A stretch of 64,000 bases of DNA from Pisaster brevispinus (lineage: Eukaryota > Echinodermata > Asteroidea > Forcipulatida > Asteriidae): positions 150,001 to 214,000 of the forward strand of contig JAMKCF010000011.1 in NCBI GenBank assembly GCA_023634235.1, in the 5' to 3' direction. The notes below the pieces were generated by a model, which ran no database searches, was not told where the DNA came from, and saw only the letters and a program-made list of their open reading frames with translations. The stretch's first letter is position 1, and every line of letters begins with the position of its first letter. Positions 24,501-35,922 of this stretch are shown piece after piece. The position numbers and the translations under genes were made by a program.

Positions 24501-27500
24501 GCTTAGTTGGTAGAGCGTCGGCATGTTAAACCGGATTTCATTGGTTCCAATCCCGCTGTAGATAAGTTTTCTTTGTACAACCCCAAATTATTTTAAAGTT
24601 ACCCATTCAGTTTCCCTTGTAGTTTATAACTTGATGTAAAAAAGGTTAGGTCTAAGATTTTACAACCCTACATATCAAAATCTGTTCTTTACCAGCCATC
24701 ATTTCCTTCGGTCTTACATCCCACAGAGCTAGGCAAGCTGCAGGAGCTTAGTGTTATCGAAGCCAGTAGTAATCAACTCACCTCGTTACCATCGGAACTT
24801 TGCCATTGTTGCAAGCTTCGATCGTTAAATGTCACCAATAATCAGCTACGATGTTTACCTCGTCAAATCATCAATCTGCTGTACTTAAAGGAACTAACTG
24901 CCAACGGAAATAGATTAATCTTCTTACCGATGGGTAAGGTCGGATATGCACTTTTTGGAAAAAAACATATGAATGTTTAACCCTTCCTCCTGTCTGACCA
25001 TTCAGAATTATCCACTGTGGTTTTTTAAAGATAGCTAAATTATGCCAGCCTGCAATATGATATCAGGTTGTAAATGCATGTACATTGTGTTTAGTTAACC
25101 CTCCTACTGTTTGACCATTTAATATCATCTGGTTTCGAAAGATAGATAAATGATGCCAGCCTGCAATGTGACCCTGTCGTTAATGTATCTACACAGTCAT
25201 TTTGACGCATTCTTGCAAATCTGTTGTTACATTTGCGAGAGCTTGATTACCCTAACCACCTCCGGCTTCAAAGTCAATAAGATGTGTGTGTGATAATGTT
25301 GACCAGGAACCACATATTTCATCCACATAAACATGAAAAAAATACTTGGGTCTTTTAAAGCATGTATCGTAGTAGCTAGATCATGTGCTCTTTACAACAT
25401 TCCTATTTATCAGGCATACTTAGACCCTTCTTCAAACTTTCTCAACTGCCTTGGGAGCATGCAACCCCAAGCTGCATATGTTAGCACTAATAATGGGTTA
25501 GTTAATCTTATTGTGAGGGTAGAGACTTGTGTTTTTTTCCCCCACTCACATCAGGACTATTGGAAAATGAGTACATCACAAAATTGAATTGGTCATTTCC
25601 CTTCCTCTTTGAAGGGATGTGACTAATCCTATCTTTACGAAGCTTACAACTTTGTAATAAACTGTCCGATTGGCTACTGTTTATCCTAGATCTGGGACTG
25701 TGGCAGGAGCAGCTCTGTACAGTGTACGTAGATAACAACCCAATGCTACACGCTTTACCCTTCAGCTTATGGAAGAAGAAGATCGGTGCAACAAGGTAAG
25801 CAAATCTCAAGCACCCCCCCCCCCCTCTTTGAGATATTGTCGGGGGCCCAGCAGAAAAACGTGGGGCACAGGCAGTCTCGCAGGAGGTCCCAAGCTCAAA
25901 AAGAACGCATAGCTATTATAATTACTCTGAACAACATCTTTAAACTCTCCTGCAGTCTGTAACTTTTTTCACTCTTGTAAGGACTTTATCTTTTGGAAAA
26001 TGAGTGCACCACAAAACTTAATTTCACCTTGGAGCTCCTCTTAAGCTCAATAGGTCATCTGAGTCACAAGTAAATAGTAAAAAAAAACACTTATTTGTAC
26101 CGTTTTCAAATACCAGGTTTTGGACTTGCGAGATCAAAACTAATTGTTTTACTTAATTCTCAAAAACACTGAAGCATTTCAAGCCAAAATGTTTCAAGTT
26201 AAGTTTTCCACGATGACCTTCTTTCTACCATGTAAAGATATGTTCAAATCTGGGAAAATTTGTATCTTGAATCTTACCAATATTGTGCACACCGTTTAAA
26301 GGGATGGTATACCTTTGGTAATTGCTCCAAAAATTAATGACCATAAAAACATACTTGGTAAAGAGCACTGGAGAGCTGTTGATTATTTAAAAATATTGTT
26401 AGATATGACCCCCTTTGAAGTAATGTTTTAGAGAAAGAGTTTTTCACCAACAAATTTGAATCTGGGAAAGGCTTCAGGCATGAAGCCTTTCTCAGGCATC
26501 TGAAAGCACATCATTTTATACAAGGGTTTTTTTTCTTTATTATTTTCTTGCAACTTGATCAATTGAGCCCAAATTTTCACAGGTTTTTGTTGGGATTCAC
26601 CAAGTGAAGACACCGGTCTTTGACAAATGCCAAAAGTATACCCTGCCTTTAAAAAAACGTGTCTCTCGATCATGTGTAAATATTTTTCTGATATTTGCAG
26701 GTGTGGAACTCAGTCTCTATCAGTGGAGCAGTGCAGTAGCCAGCGTACAATACAGGCCAATAGTCTGACTGCAATTTTACCGCCTGAGCTGAGGGTTGTT
26801 AAAGATGGCAGTGATCCGCACAAGGAAGTCTTGCCTTTACTTGAAATCTCTCTTGCTGCAGTGCACCGCCTTAAAGGTAAAGGACAGTGGGTTGAAACAA
26901 CTTTGGTGTACCAGATAGACATCCCTTGTACTGGCCACCATCGCTGAGGCCAGACAATGGAGACGAGCAAGCGTGTACGTGCCACGCACATCTCTCATCC
27001 AATATTAGGTCTTCCTTTGACCTCAGTGAGGGCGCTGTTTAAGCTTTTGACATCATAAGCAAGGGGTGTATTACCAATAAATTTCTCCATTGTATTCATT
27101 TAAAAGCCTTTGAGAAAGACACTTTTAGGGTTGAAACGGGAGGCACTTACCACCCCAGTGCTATGAGCCCCAGTGCTATCAAGCTTTGCTCCGTGGCATT
27201 ATATTGGTTGATGTGGCTGGCTGCCTAAGGCGCCCTTGCATGCCTACGGCTCGAACACGTAGCTGCGCTAGCAATTTAGCCTCTCAGCTGTAAGGATGAT
27301 TAGCCTCCCAAATTATTATTATCAAAAAAGATCAATAATAAACCTTTAAGAAAAAGTGCATCCTTGTTTTGAAGAATAACTTTACTTATAACCCCATAAC
27401 TTTCGATTTTCAATAAACAAACTGTACAATTGTACAACCAAGGAAAATTTCAAGTTTTTGAGAAACCTATTTACTCTTTCAAAGGTGAGTTAACTACTGC

Positions 27501-27944
27501 CCTCTAGTGGCCTCTGGTGGATTAATTGAATGCTCCCTCTCATTAAGCAACATGTAATTCTACCTTTACTTCCACAGGCGACAATGTCATTTCACCTCCA
27601 AAAGTACTATAATTGTTTGTGTTTTTAAAAACCACTCGTGTTCCTTGTCTTTAAATCGCGAGTCTCAAGATTTCTTAACCTTACATTTATCACTGTAAAC
27701 AGATCGTTTGGATATATCTTCCCTGCCAAGGACCATAGCCGAGCTGGTTACGTATCCCACAGCCCACTGCATGGCTCCAAGCTGCTGTGAGAAACCTATC
27801 TTCACTGTGGCTTGGGTTCATCTACTCAAGCTAGAATGGGCTCAGCCGTGGCAGCGATCACCGGACAGCATCGGTTTTGTGGGTTTATGCTGCTCCAAGC
27901 AATGCTTAAGGACATTCAAAAAGATTCCAGTTCCAACCTTTTAA
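21555..27944 (+). CDS. LRRC28: LRRC28-like leucine-rich repeat protein
   Basis: Eight coding exons: 21555-21767, 21956-21993, 23004-23041, 24336-24473, 24727-24933, 25690-25795, 26701-26876 and 27703-27944. All are AG/GT with consistent phases (0,2,1,1,1,2,1), giving 385 aa (human about 367). The N-terminal NYKGLTEIPLELV and LKRN, the LRR series (ELYLHSN, LQSLDVSNNQLKSLP, LRSLNVTNNQLRCLPRQI, LKELTANGNRLIFLP) and VYVDNNPMLHALPFSLW follow LRRC28 in order. The C-terminal block SLPRTIAELV..CMAPSCCEKPIFTV and FVGLCCSKQCLRTF is the family's cysteine-rich end. Human LRRC28 has no well-defined function; LRRs usually bind proteins. The two 38-bp exons are unusually short but each completes an LRR. Introns hold SINEs, a MITE and the 115-bp repeat. 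Confidence 0.9.
22674..22722. repeat. 16-bp tandem repeat, three copies
   Basis: CATGGCCTCTGTTGCC repeated three times in the second intron of LRRC28. Confidence 0.85.
23042..23180 (+). repeat. Dispersed ~115-bp repeat (CCCTCCTACTGTCTGACCA family)
   Basis: Starts directly at the LRRC28 exon-3 donor: TTAACCCTCCTACTGTCTGACCAATCAATATCATCC, followed by ATGCCAGCC and a GTGAATGCGTC end. Related units occur at 24975-25205 (two), 30080-30375 (three, inverted) and 58553-58720 (two). Confidence 0.7.
23500..23625 (-). repeat. Degenerate tRNA-Leu-derived SINE
   Basis: Read on the minus strand it gives GGCGTGTCTTGGCCCAGCTG .. GACTCAAGTT .. GTGTGGGCTCCAGTC .. GACACTTGTGTCC. This matches the SINE family seen better at 47066 and 63929. 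It is an old copy in an LRRC28 intron. Confidence 0.6.
24486..24580 (+). repeat. tRNA-derived SINE
   Basis: AGGGCTAGATAGCTTAGTTGG (A box) .. TTGGTTCCAATCC (B box) then TTTTCTTTGTACAACCCCAAATT. It is the same family as 4394, 29198 and 53078, and begins about 13 bp after the donor of LRRC28 exon 4. Confidence 0.75.
24975..25205 (+). repeat. Two tandem units of the ~115-bp CCCTCCTACTGT repeat
   Basis: TTAACCC(T)TCCT..GTCTGACCATTCA..ATCATCCACTGTGG .. ATGCCAGCCTGCAATATGATATCA occurs at 24978 and again, diverged, at 25094. In LRRC28 intron 5. Confidence 0.75.
26298..26651. mobile_element. MITE with AAAGGGATGGTATACCTTTGG ends
   Basis: The left end AAAGGGATGGTATACCTTTGG and the right end CCAAAAGTATACCCTGCCTTT are imperfect inverted repeats of about 27 bp. 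354 bp, no coding capacity, inside LRRC28 intron 6, ending ~50 bp before exon 7. Confidence 0.7.
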
Positions 27945-28519
27945 GCGGTGCTAAGGAATTTTTAGTTTTGCTTGACACTGATGTGTGCAAAAAACATTAT
28001 ATATGCTCAGTGCTTCCCCTAGAGTCCTGCAGGAAAATATCTACACGCACCACAGAGGTTAGGCATGCTAGTAATTGCTTAGCGCGGAATTCTGCCCTTA
28101 TAGTCGTCATTCTCAGATTACATCAGCTGTGAGCTATGACCAAAAACCTGCCATGGTATGCTGGAATCTCAGAACGTTCAGACTTGCCTTCCATTAAGCC
28201 ATTTATAATGATGAACAATGGTGGCAGCCTGTCCATTCTTGTATGCCACATTTTCACAACCGGACAAAGGTTTTGAACCGGTGTTACACAATTACTCACG
28301 GAAAGGGATTTTACAAGGCATGTTTCCCTTAGCTTGTTGTCACTCTTTGTACCAGTATAGTGAATTGAAAGCGTATCACGGTAGGTGCCTGCCTTGTGTG
28401 CACGCTTCTTAATATTTGTGTTTACACAAAAATTCAATTTTCTTATTTGTAAATTTCTAAAAGGAAATGCACTGAAAGACAGCTGAGCAAAATATGTGTA
28501 TTTTGTTACAAAATAATGC

Positions 28520-28542
28520 TTTATTTAAACATGTACAATAAA
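28520..28542. terminator. Opposed poly(A) signals of LRRC28 (+) and XPA (-)
   Basis: AATAAA occurs on the minus strand at 28520-28525 and on the plus strand at 28537-28542. They lie about 590 bp after the LRRC28 stop and about 415 bp after the XPA stop. If both are used, the two convergent transcripts overlap by a few tens of bases. The stretch 27945-28939 otherwise holds only presumed 3' UTRs. Confidence 0.5.
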
Positions 28543-28939
28543 TATCATGATTTCTCTATTTAAACATCACCAATATAAAAAGTGAATCAAGAACCAATAA
28601 AATCCATCTTTAAATCAGAATACATGTATTTGGGATGTTTCATTTTTACCCCCCCCCCCACCAAACAAACATTTTCCATATAATGGATCACATTTGACAG
28701 CAGTACCAAATTGGATGGCAGTTTGAAATGGCTGTATACATGCCTGCCAGTGGTCAACACATAATTGATGAACAGTGCATCCAACTGTAAACAAACGACC
28801 GGGCAAACCTGCGCTCGGTTCAATTGATGTTTACGCAGCATCTGCGAGCCCATCTCTGCAATTCTCTTTCTTCAGCATCACTGCACAACATGCCGTCTTC
28901 ATAAACCGAAGACCGAGTGCAAAGACTAACATGCCTTGC

Positions 28940-31900
28940 TCACAATTTTTCATAGGAAAGACAGTGTCCACAGGATGTGCACGTCTTTGAATACATATCG
29001 GTGTCTTCATCATATGTTTCTTCTCCGTAACTGTGTACGTGATTTCCTAATTCCTTCGTCCATAGACTTGTACGAACAGCTCGTCTCAGTTCTGTTAATC
29101 AAACAAGAAATAACGGAATCTGAACAAACAAACAAAATTTAAAAAACACACACAAAAAACCAAGGGAAACTGACTGGGTAAATTTTAAAATTACACTTGG
29201 TTGAACAAAGAAAACATTACTACTAGAGTGGGACTTGAAACTTTGGCCTCCAGATTAATGTGCTGAAGCTCTACCAACCGAGCCATCTAGCCCTAATGTC
29301 TCCCTATTTTATCAATATCTTTGTTCGGGGGGTGCCAGTCAGAAGCCATTCAACCTGGCTCTGCTGTATAACCAGAGATCACACCCAAGTCTTTGATACA
29401 ACCTGGGAAGCGGCAGGAGAGGGGTCACCTTAAGGGGATGCATCTTTTATTTCAAACATCAAGTAATAAACCACTACTGGATTCACCAAAACCTGCCATT
29501 GTTTTTTTTTGGGAGGGCGGGCGGTCATGATGGTTCATGTAGACGTTGCTCTTTGTGGGAGTTCATGTACCAACTGAAATAAGTGCATTTTATCCCGAAA
29601 CTCAAAATGATTTCAGTGAAAAAACACCTTGGGATTACTTTATGTCCTCACCTTTAACCTTCTTGTCAAACTTCTTGTGTTTGGCCTTTTCTTTATTTTC
29701 TTCCCGTTTCTCTTTTTCTTCTTCTATTTTGTCTATGTTGCCCCAGATCTCGAATGCTCGCTTTTCAACCTAGGAGAGAAAAACACCCAAAATGTTGCAT
29801 GGAATGTGAAATTTGAAATCATTTCTTGAAACTTGGACTCATGGGGACTGTGACTGAATGCAATCGATCTCCTGAAGCCACTACATGCAGGGTTCAAAAT
29901 TTACCCTGAACCGCATGCCCAAGGCCAGTGATTTTAGTGCCAGGCCAGTGAACCCATGACTGAACAAGTCTGGCGGTCTTATGTTTTTTCCAATTGAAGA
30001 ATAATATCACCTTATTGTGATATAGGCCTATGTATAACAAAAGAGGTTGTTCATATGTCGAATATCAATGCCTGCATAATTTATCTATCATTCAAAAAAC
30101 AAAATGGATGGTATGAAATGGTCAGACAGTTGGAGGGTTGACGGTGTACTGTGTGAATGCGTTCACCACATGATATCATATTGCAGGCTGGTGCATTTTA
30201 TCTATCATTCAAACCACAGGGGATGATATTGAATGGTCAGAGAGTAGGAGGGTTGACTGCATTGTGTAGATGCATTCACCACAAGGTATTAATATTGCAG
30301 GCAGACATAGTTTATCTATCATTGAAACCACGGTGGATGATATTGAACGGTCACACAGTAGGAGGGTTAAAACGGCAGTTTTGAAAGTGTCCTTATACAC
30401 GTAAATGATGTTCCTAACCTGTAACTTGAGGTAAAGCTTCATCTCTCCCCATCGTGGATTGTGTGGGTTCTTCCTGACCAAGAACTTCAAGACTGGCTCC
30501 CTGCGGTCAAAGTCTGCATCTTTGAGAAGGTAAACCTGCTTGGCTTCAGTCTTGGCAATCAACGAATGCTTGTCCTCATTGTCTCTGTAGGGAAGGGAAA
30601 AAAGTAGTATTTTAGTTTTGACATGACGGTATGGTGGAGGGACCTTTGAGGTGCATGAGGATCTCTGTATGGGTTGGTGCAGGGCTCAAAAGAAATACTC
30701 AATGGACACCTGGCTAGTCTATTAATTAAAGCACTGGGCCAGTACAATTAAAACCCAATGGTGCCCAATTTCATGGCTCTGCTTACCATAACCAAAGAAT
30801 CGGCGCTTATGGAATCAGGGAATTCTGCGCTTACGCCAAGCGTATTTCACAGGCTAGCAGGGAATTTTTGCTTGTGCGCGTACTCCACGTTACTAGTCAT
30901 TCTTCGCTTACAAAGCTAGCGCAGAAATTTTGCGCTTGCACAGTAAGCGGAGAATGGTGATCGCAAGCGCAGAATTTGGCGGTAAGCAGAGCCATAAATT
31001 TGGGCCCAGATCTTGCAGTCAAAAAGTCTTTCCGAACCACTAATTGTTTAAATTTTCCAATGCATACTAATTTTATAAAATCCAAACCTCCAGCAATTGC
31101 TAAAAGAAAAAGAAAATAATTGTTCTTGTACAAAAACAATTATGGTCCAGAAAAAAATTCAGAGCTACAAGACTTGTAGTCTAGTGGCAAATGTCTCAAA
31201 CGTCAAGCCCTGGTGTGTCCTTAAGATATGCTACAATGCAGGGCAACATGTAGTTCAGCCATATTTACAGAGCGACCACCAGGGCCCAATTTCACAGAGC
31301 TGCTCAAGTAGCAAATAGTGCTGCACAGTTTTCTGCTGAGCAAAAATGTGCAGGACACCAGTCACACAATTGATGTAATATGATGGATGCTACTTTGGCT
31401 GGTAAACTTTTTCTGGTAAGCATAATTTTATTTTGCTGAGCTTCTTCTTGTGGTTCAACAGCTCTAAGGAACTGGGCCCAGATCTTGCGATGGCTCTACC
31501 AAAAGACTATTCAAATTTATTTCCATGCAATACAACATTTATTTCCATATATGTACATCAAATTAGATAAAGGAATACAAGACGAGTTAATAGTAGAAAT
31601 CTTAAATAAGAAACAAAAACAAAATAATCAGATTTTCAGTCTCCACAATGCATAGATTCATTTCCTGTACAAAGTAGCTGGGATGAGATTTGGGGAATTT
31701 TGAAATTCCTGAAATTAGCTTAGGGGCCTGGGTCCTCTCTTATTTTTTGACCTAGAACCTACTGGATGTTTACAATTCAGGAGGTTTACAGAGTCTGTGC
31801 ATCACCAGAAAGACAAAACTACAGGTTTTGACATGATGTAAACAATTTCTTTCTCCCTTTGGTGTCTGCTTTACTTCTGTCAAGGAAACTTTAAGGCTCA

Positions 31901-34249
31901 TGGAGATTTTTGAGAAAATCCTGAAGTCAGGGAAAAACCCTGAGAAATCACATGCTTGAAGTAGTTTTAATAAATACTTACTTGCATTCATCGCACACTT
32001 GATATTCAAAATTTCTGTATATATAAGAATCTTGGAATCCTTTATTGCACTCGACACAAAGGACCCGGTCGCCTCCTAGAACAGGACCTATACAACAGAT
32101 ACGATAGACACAGTGTGAGAATAGAGAAGCTGGAACTGTAGAGGGACCGTTATTAGAGTAGAGTCGTTTGGTGGCGTATTATGGCCGAATGCTTATGACA
32201 GGCAAAGTACACCTTTGGTTTTTTGACCAGTTCGAATGTTTTAATCCTATATAAATGTAGGTGTAAAGAATAAAACTAACCTGTGAAAATTTCATTTCAA
32301 AAGGTGGTCGCGCTTTTGAGATATCGCTGAAAATCTGGAGCGGTTATGTTCTAGCAGGAAGAATAATCTCTAATAGGAATATACAAAATCTGTAAACGTT
32401 TCTGACAGTAACGGTTGTCAGATTTAAATTTTGGGTCATAAAAAATGATATCTTTTTACATAACCACATAACCACAGAAAACGAATCACGAGAAAGTTGT
32501 GTGTGCACATCTGCTTTGAGGCAATTTAAGCGCTGCCATTTTACCTGGATGGCAAATTTCAGCTTTCCCATTGGTTGAGCTGGTTTGGCATACTATTGAT
32601 ACTCTTATCTTCAAGCAGGCTTGAATATTCGATTCTGATTGGTCGATCCATAGCAACAAGGAGTGTGATATAAACTTGTATCGCACGGCCAATATCACAC
32701 CCTGCATATTGTGTGTTCTAACTCCTGGTGCGTCATCCATCTTTACTGCGCATCAAGTTTACTTGAAGATAAATTTGTTATCATATCCAACTTGGCCTTC
32801 GCCTCGTTAGATATGGGATGCAGAAGTACTATATTTTTCCGTATTCCATTCGTGCTTGTGTGATAACTTATATCATAGTCACAGCTGACAAAGAGAGCGT
32901 GCACTGCAGAAACAGACGACCAATGAGCTCAGCATTCTGTGCTCTATTTTTTTTACGGAGAGAATACTGTACGCGCGCTCGTGGAATATGGAAACAAATA
33001 GCACACCTGCGTCCAATATCCAACTTGGCCTTCGCTTCGTTAGATATGGGACGCAGAAGTGCTATATTTTTCCGTATTCCACTCGTGCTTGTGTGATAAC
33101 TTATATTATAGTCACAGCTGACAAAGAGGGCTTGCACAGCAGAAACAGACGACCAATGAGCTCAGCATTCTGTGCTCTATTTTTTTTATGGAGAGAATAC
33201 TGTACCTGGCTCGTGAACTATAGTCACTTGTTTGGACGCCTCCTCCTCTTCGTCTTCTTCTAACAGAAACCCTGCACCTGTATCAATGACTCGACTGGAA
33301 CATGATTTCTCACTCCTATTCAAACAGAAATCATACAAATATATATTATTGTTTACAGTGTTTTGAGAGTTTTGCGTGTCACATTTAAAGGGGATCGTCA
33401 TCATGCAGGGTGGCTGTCCATGAAATTATGAACTCTAACCTGGTTGCTGCACGCGCGCTTGCCATCGCACCATAATACAATAATGACGAAACCCTTTGTG
33501 ATGTGACCCCAGTGGGAGTGCATGTAGTAGCTGGAGTAGAGTTCATCATAGTGTTAACCAGAGGGGTGTCTGGGTGTCTTTTGGACACCCTGTTTTAAAT
33601 TTGGACACCCTATTTTATCTGTCATTTACATGTGAATGTATTGTAAGTTAACAATCTGGACACCCATTTTTTTAAATTCCAGCAAATGTCGACACCGTTT
33701 TACCAAATCCTGGCTAAAGCCTTGGAGTTCCTAATTCCATGCACAGCCACAGGCATGCTATGATCATGACGACAGTCACCTTATTACAAAGAATTATTTG
33801 TATTATTGCCCTCAATAACAATTTAATGATGTGTGATGATAATCACAACATTTAATGGCAAGCCTGCCAAGTCCTGCGAAAAGAAAAAAAAAAGCAAAGG
33901 CTACTCAGTTGGGATTCGAACCCTTGAACCCCCACATCTCCACTAGATCGCCATGCCTGTATGGTAATGAGAGGCTGGTTTGAATCCTGGCTGTCATGGC
34001 TGTAGGCTTCAATAGTTGCTGGCACCACAAACAGTTTCACTGATGTAAAATTTGCATCGGAAATCCTGAAAAATATAATTTTAGAATTTTTTGGTATAAA
34101 AAAACTAACCTTACAGTAGGGAGTTTGGGTTCTGGGTACGGCCTGCTGCTGATTCTCGCTTGGCGTAGCAACAGTGCCCTCTGTCTGCTCCTTTCTATCT
34201 TAGCTCTCTGTGCGTCACTTAATTTGATCTTGTCATCCATGTCCGCCAT
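28940..34249 (-). CDS. XPA: XPA, DNA damage recognition/nucleotide excision repair protein
   Basis: Six exons in coding order: 34249-34110, 33315-33206, 32087-31982, 30584-30419, 29769-29652 and 29091-28940. AG/GT borders and phases all agree; 263 aa (human 273). XPA is the scaffold that verifies damage and binds RPA, ERCC1 and TFIIH in the nucleus. A basic N-terminal helix [17 protein letters not shown] is followed by the ERCC1-binding segment [16 protein letters not shown] (residues 57-72). The zinc finger is C94-x2-C97-x17-C115-x2-C118. Then come [20 protein letters not shown] and [11 protein letters not shown] of the DNA-binding fold, a charged helix, and the C-terminal [14 protein letters not shown] for TFIIH. 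The second Gly of the family's TGGGF is Ala here. The start ATG lies in AAAATGGCGGA, a TISU/YY1-like context. Confidence 0.95.
29198..29450 (-). repeat. Composite SINE, tRNA-like part plus conserved upstream block
   Basis: Read on the minus strand: GGGGATGCATCCCCTTAAGG-like start, GCACCCCCCGAACAAAGATATTG, then the tRNA-like AGGGCTAGATGGCTCGGTTGG..CAAGTCCCACTC and the TTTCTTTGTTCAACCAAG tail. The copy at 53078-53342 has the same layout throughout. In XPA intron 5. Confidence 0.75.
30050..30375 (-). repeat. Three tandem units of the ~115-bp CCCTCCTACTGT repeat
   Basis: Three head-to-tail units on the minus strand, each with TATCTATCATTC.AACCAC, GGATGATATTGAA.GGTCA and AC(A)GT.GGAGGGTT in plus-strand reading. 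In XPA intron 4, next to exon 4. Confidence 0.8.
30752..31010. mobile_element. MITE with GCCCAATTTCATGGCTCTGCTTACC ends
   Basis: Left GCCCAATTTCATGGCTCTGC and right GCAGAGCCATAAATTTGGGC are inverted repeats. The interior is rich in GCGCTTAC/GTAAGCG and AGCGCAGAA motifs that are also self-complementary. In XPA intron 3. Confidence 0.75.
31283..31484. mobile_element. MITE with GGGCCCAATTTCACAGAGCTG ends
   Basis: Left GGGCCCAATTTCACAGAGCTG and right CAGCTCTAAGGAACTGGGCCC form imperfect terminal inverted repeats. Related to the element at 30752 and to the half-copy starting at 47884. In XPA intron 3. Confidence 0.7.
32760..33205. repeat. Tandem duplication abutting XPA exon 2
   Basis: A ~230-bp unit (TATATTTTTCCGTATTCCA .. 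GACCAATGAGCTCAGCATTC .. GGAGAGAATACTGTAC) occurs twice, at about 32828-32975 and 33060-33205. A CCAACTTGGCCTTCG(C)CTCGTTAGATATGGG segment precedes each. The second copy ends exactly at the exon-2 splice donor of XPA. Confidence 0.8.
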
Positions 34250-34433
34250 TTTAAATCCATCTAAAAAATAACGTAGATATGTTTAACAAAAAACTTCATT
34301 ATGCCTCTTACCGCTCAATATCAATAATGATATTTGCTTAACCACAAAATGCTACCCAAGATCATCATATTACAAAAAGAAATAGTCTTAAAACACAAAT
34401 TTTACAATGCATACATTTTTTTAACGCAAGTAC

Positions 34434-35485
34434 AGTCATTTGACCAGTTCGGGATCATTGACCAGTTCCAGATCACTTCGCAATAACTAAATAGTTAAAT
34501 TACTTCTTACATTAACAGTTTCTAAGTTGAAACATGTGAAGAATAACATCCATAAACCAACAAACCCAAAATAAGGTGCCAAACATTATCAACAAATAAA
34601 TAATGGCACTTTTTCTGAAGTTTGTTTGCGATATTGATTATTATTAAAAACACAAATGTTGGTTACAAATGCTGTTAAAACTTCTCACCTTTAAAATTTG
34701 AATGTCAGGGCAAAAAACATTTATCAGTGTTTATATAAAATGCTAAGAATGCGTAAGAACTACTTCACGCAAACACTAAGCAGTTGTCTTGTTTTTTTGA
34801 GGAGATGAAATTACTGAAATTGACTTTTGGGGGACATGGTACCCTTGACCAGTTCGTGATCACTCGACATCTCATTGCGTCAAATGGTGGCGCACTCAGC
34901 GATGTAAAATCGTACGAATGCTGATAGAAAGTTTAGTTGCTTTTAAGAAGAAACATTACTCAAACACATTTGTTTTTTGTGAGAAAATGAAATTTGGAGG
35001 AGGGAGTTTCGACTGTAAAGAATAGACCTTCGGGTCAATGCTGCTTTTAGGCCTGTCTCACTTTCTCATATGCCTGCGCGCTCGCTGTTGTTTTGTGTTT
35101 TTGTCACTGGGTTTTTGCACTGCTGTTGAAGACACTTGCATGACAATCACTGGAGAAAAGAAGGTCAGGTCCATACCAACACACTTGAAGTCTGTGTCCT
35201 TGATGAGAGAGAGTTTTGTGAATAGGAGTATGGGTTTGCAATAGAACACGTAAATGGCACGCCACTGATTCAGAATAGAACCAACTGATCCTGAACTGGT
35301 CAAACAGGTGACAATACTTTTCTCAAAGCCTCATCAAAAGTGTTAATCTTTTTTGTCAATGGTTACTTGGCAAGTTTTATGACATGTTTTGGTAAACTGA
35401 TCAACTTTTTTGTTAAAGATGTTTAAAAGATTGCATTAAAAACAACGTGAATTCAAAAAGTGATCTAGAACTGGTCAAACGACTA
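34434..35485. mobile_element. Tc1/mariner-type MITE, copy B (inverted)
   Basis: TA then CAGTCATTTGACCAGTTCGG at the left; the right end GGTCAAACGACT is mutated. 1,052 bp. It is inverted relative to copies A and C: the double end-motif and the GTTTGTTGGTTTA-like block lie at its left. It is more diverged than A and C are from each other. It starts 185 bp upstream of the XPA start codon. Confidence 0.8.
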
Positions 35486-35760
35486 AGGTAATAGCAATAC
35501 AAATAGCAAAAATATTAACCTCCCCAAAAAATAAATAAATAAATAAATAAATAAATGATAATAATATTACTAATATTAATAAACAACAATATGAATTTAA
35601 TCCAGCCAAATATTTGTCAACATGAATGAGGGAAACCAGTAACTGTCATGACTGTGCGATCTGACAAGTGTCATTTTCGGAATGATGCTTTTCCTCACAG
35701 AATCACTGTAGCCGTACCAGGGCTATGTAGCCGTCTACTCCTAAAACTATACGACTGTAC

Positions 35761-35795
35761 GAGGTTCGTTCCGTTATCGTCTCCGAACGAACCTC
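35761..35795. other. 11-bp perfect inverted repeat
   Basis: GAGGTTCGTTC and GAACGAACCTC separated by 13 bases, between MITE copies B and C. Hairpin-forming; no function assigned. Confidence 0.6.
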
Positions 35796-35922
35796 ATCAT
35801 TACTTCTAGCCCACCTTGTTGAGCTGTAGTGTTACTGTAATAAATATATGGCACTCTTTTAACATTGGTCTTACCATAGTCGCCATTACAAAATGCGACT
35901 ATTATTAATATTAATACTAATA

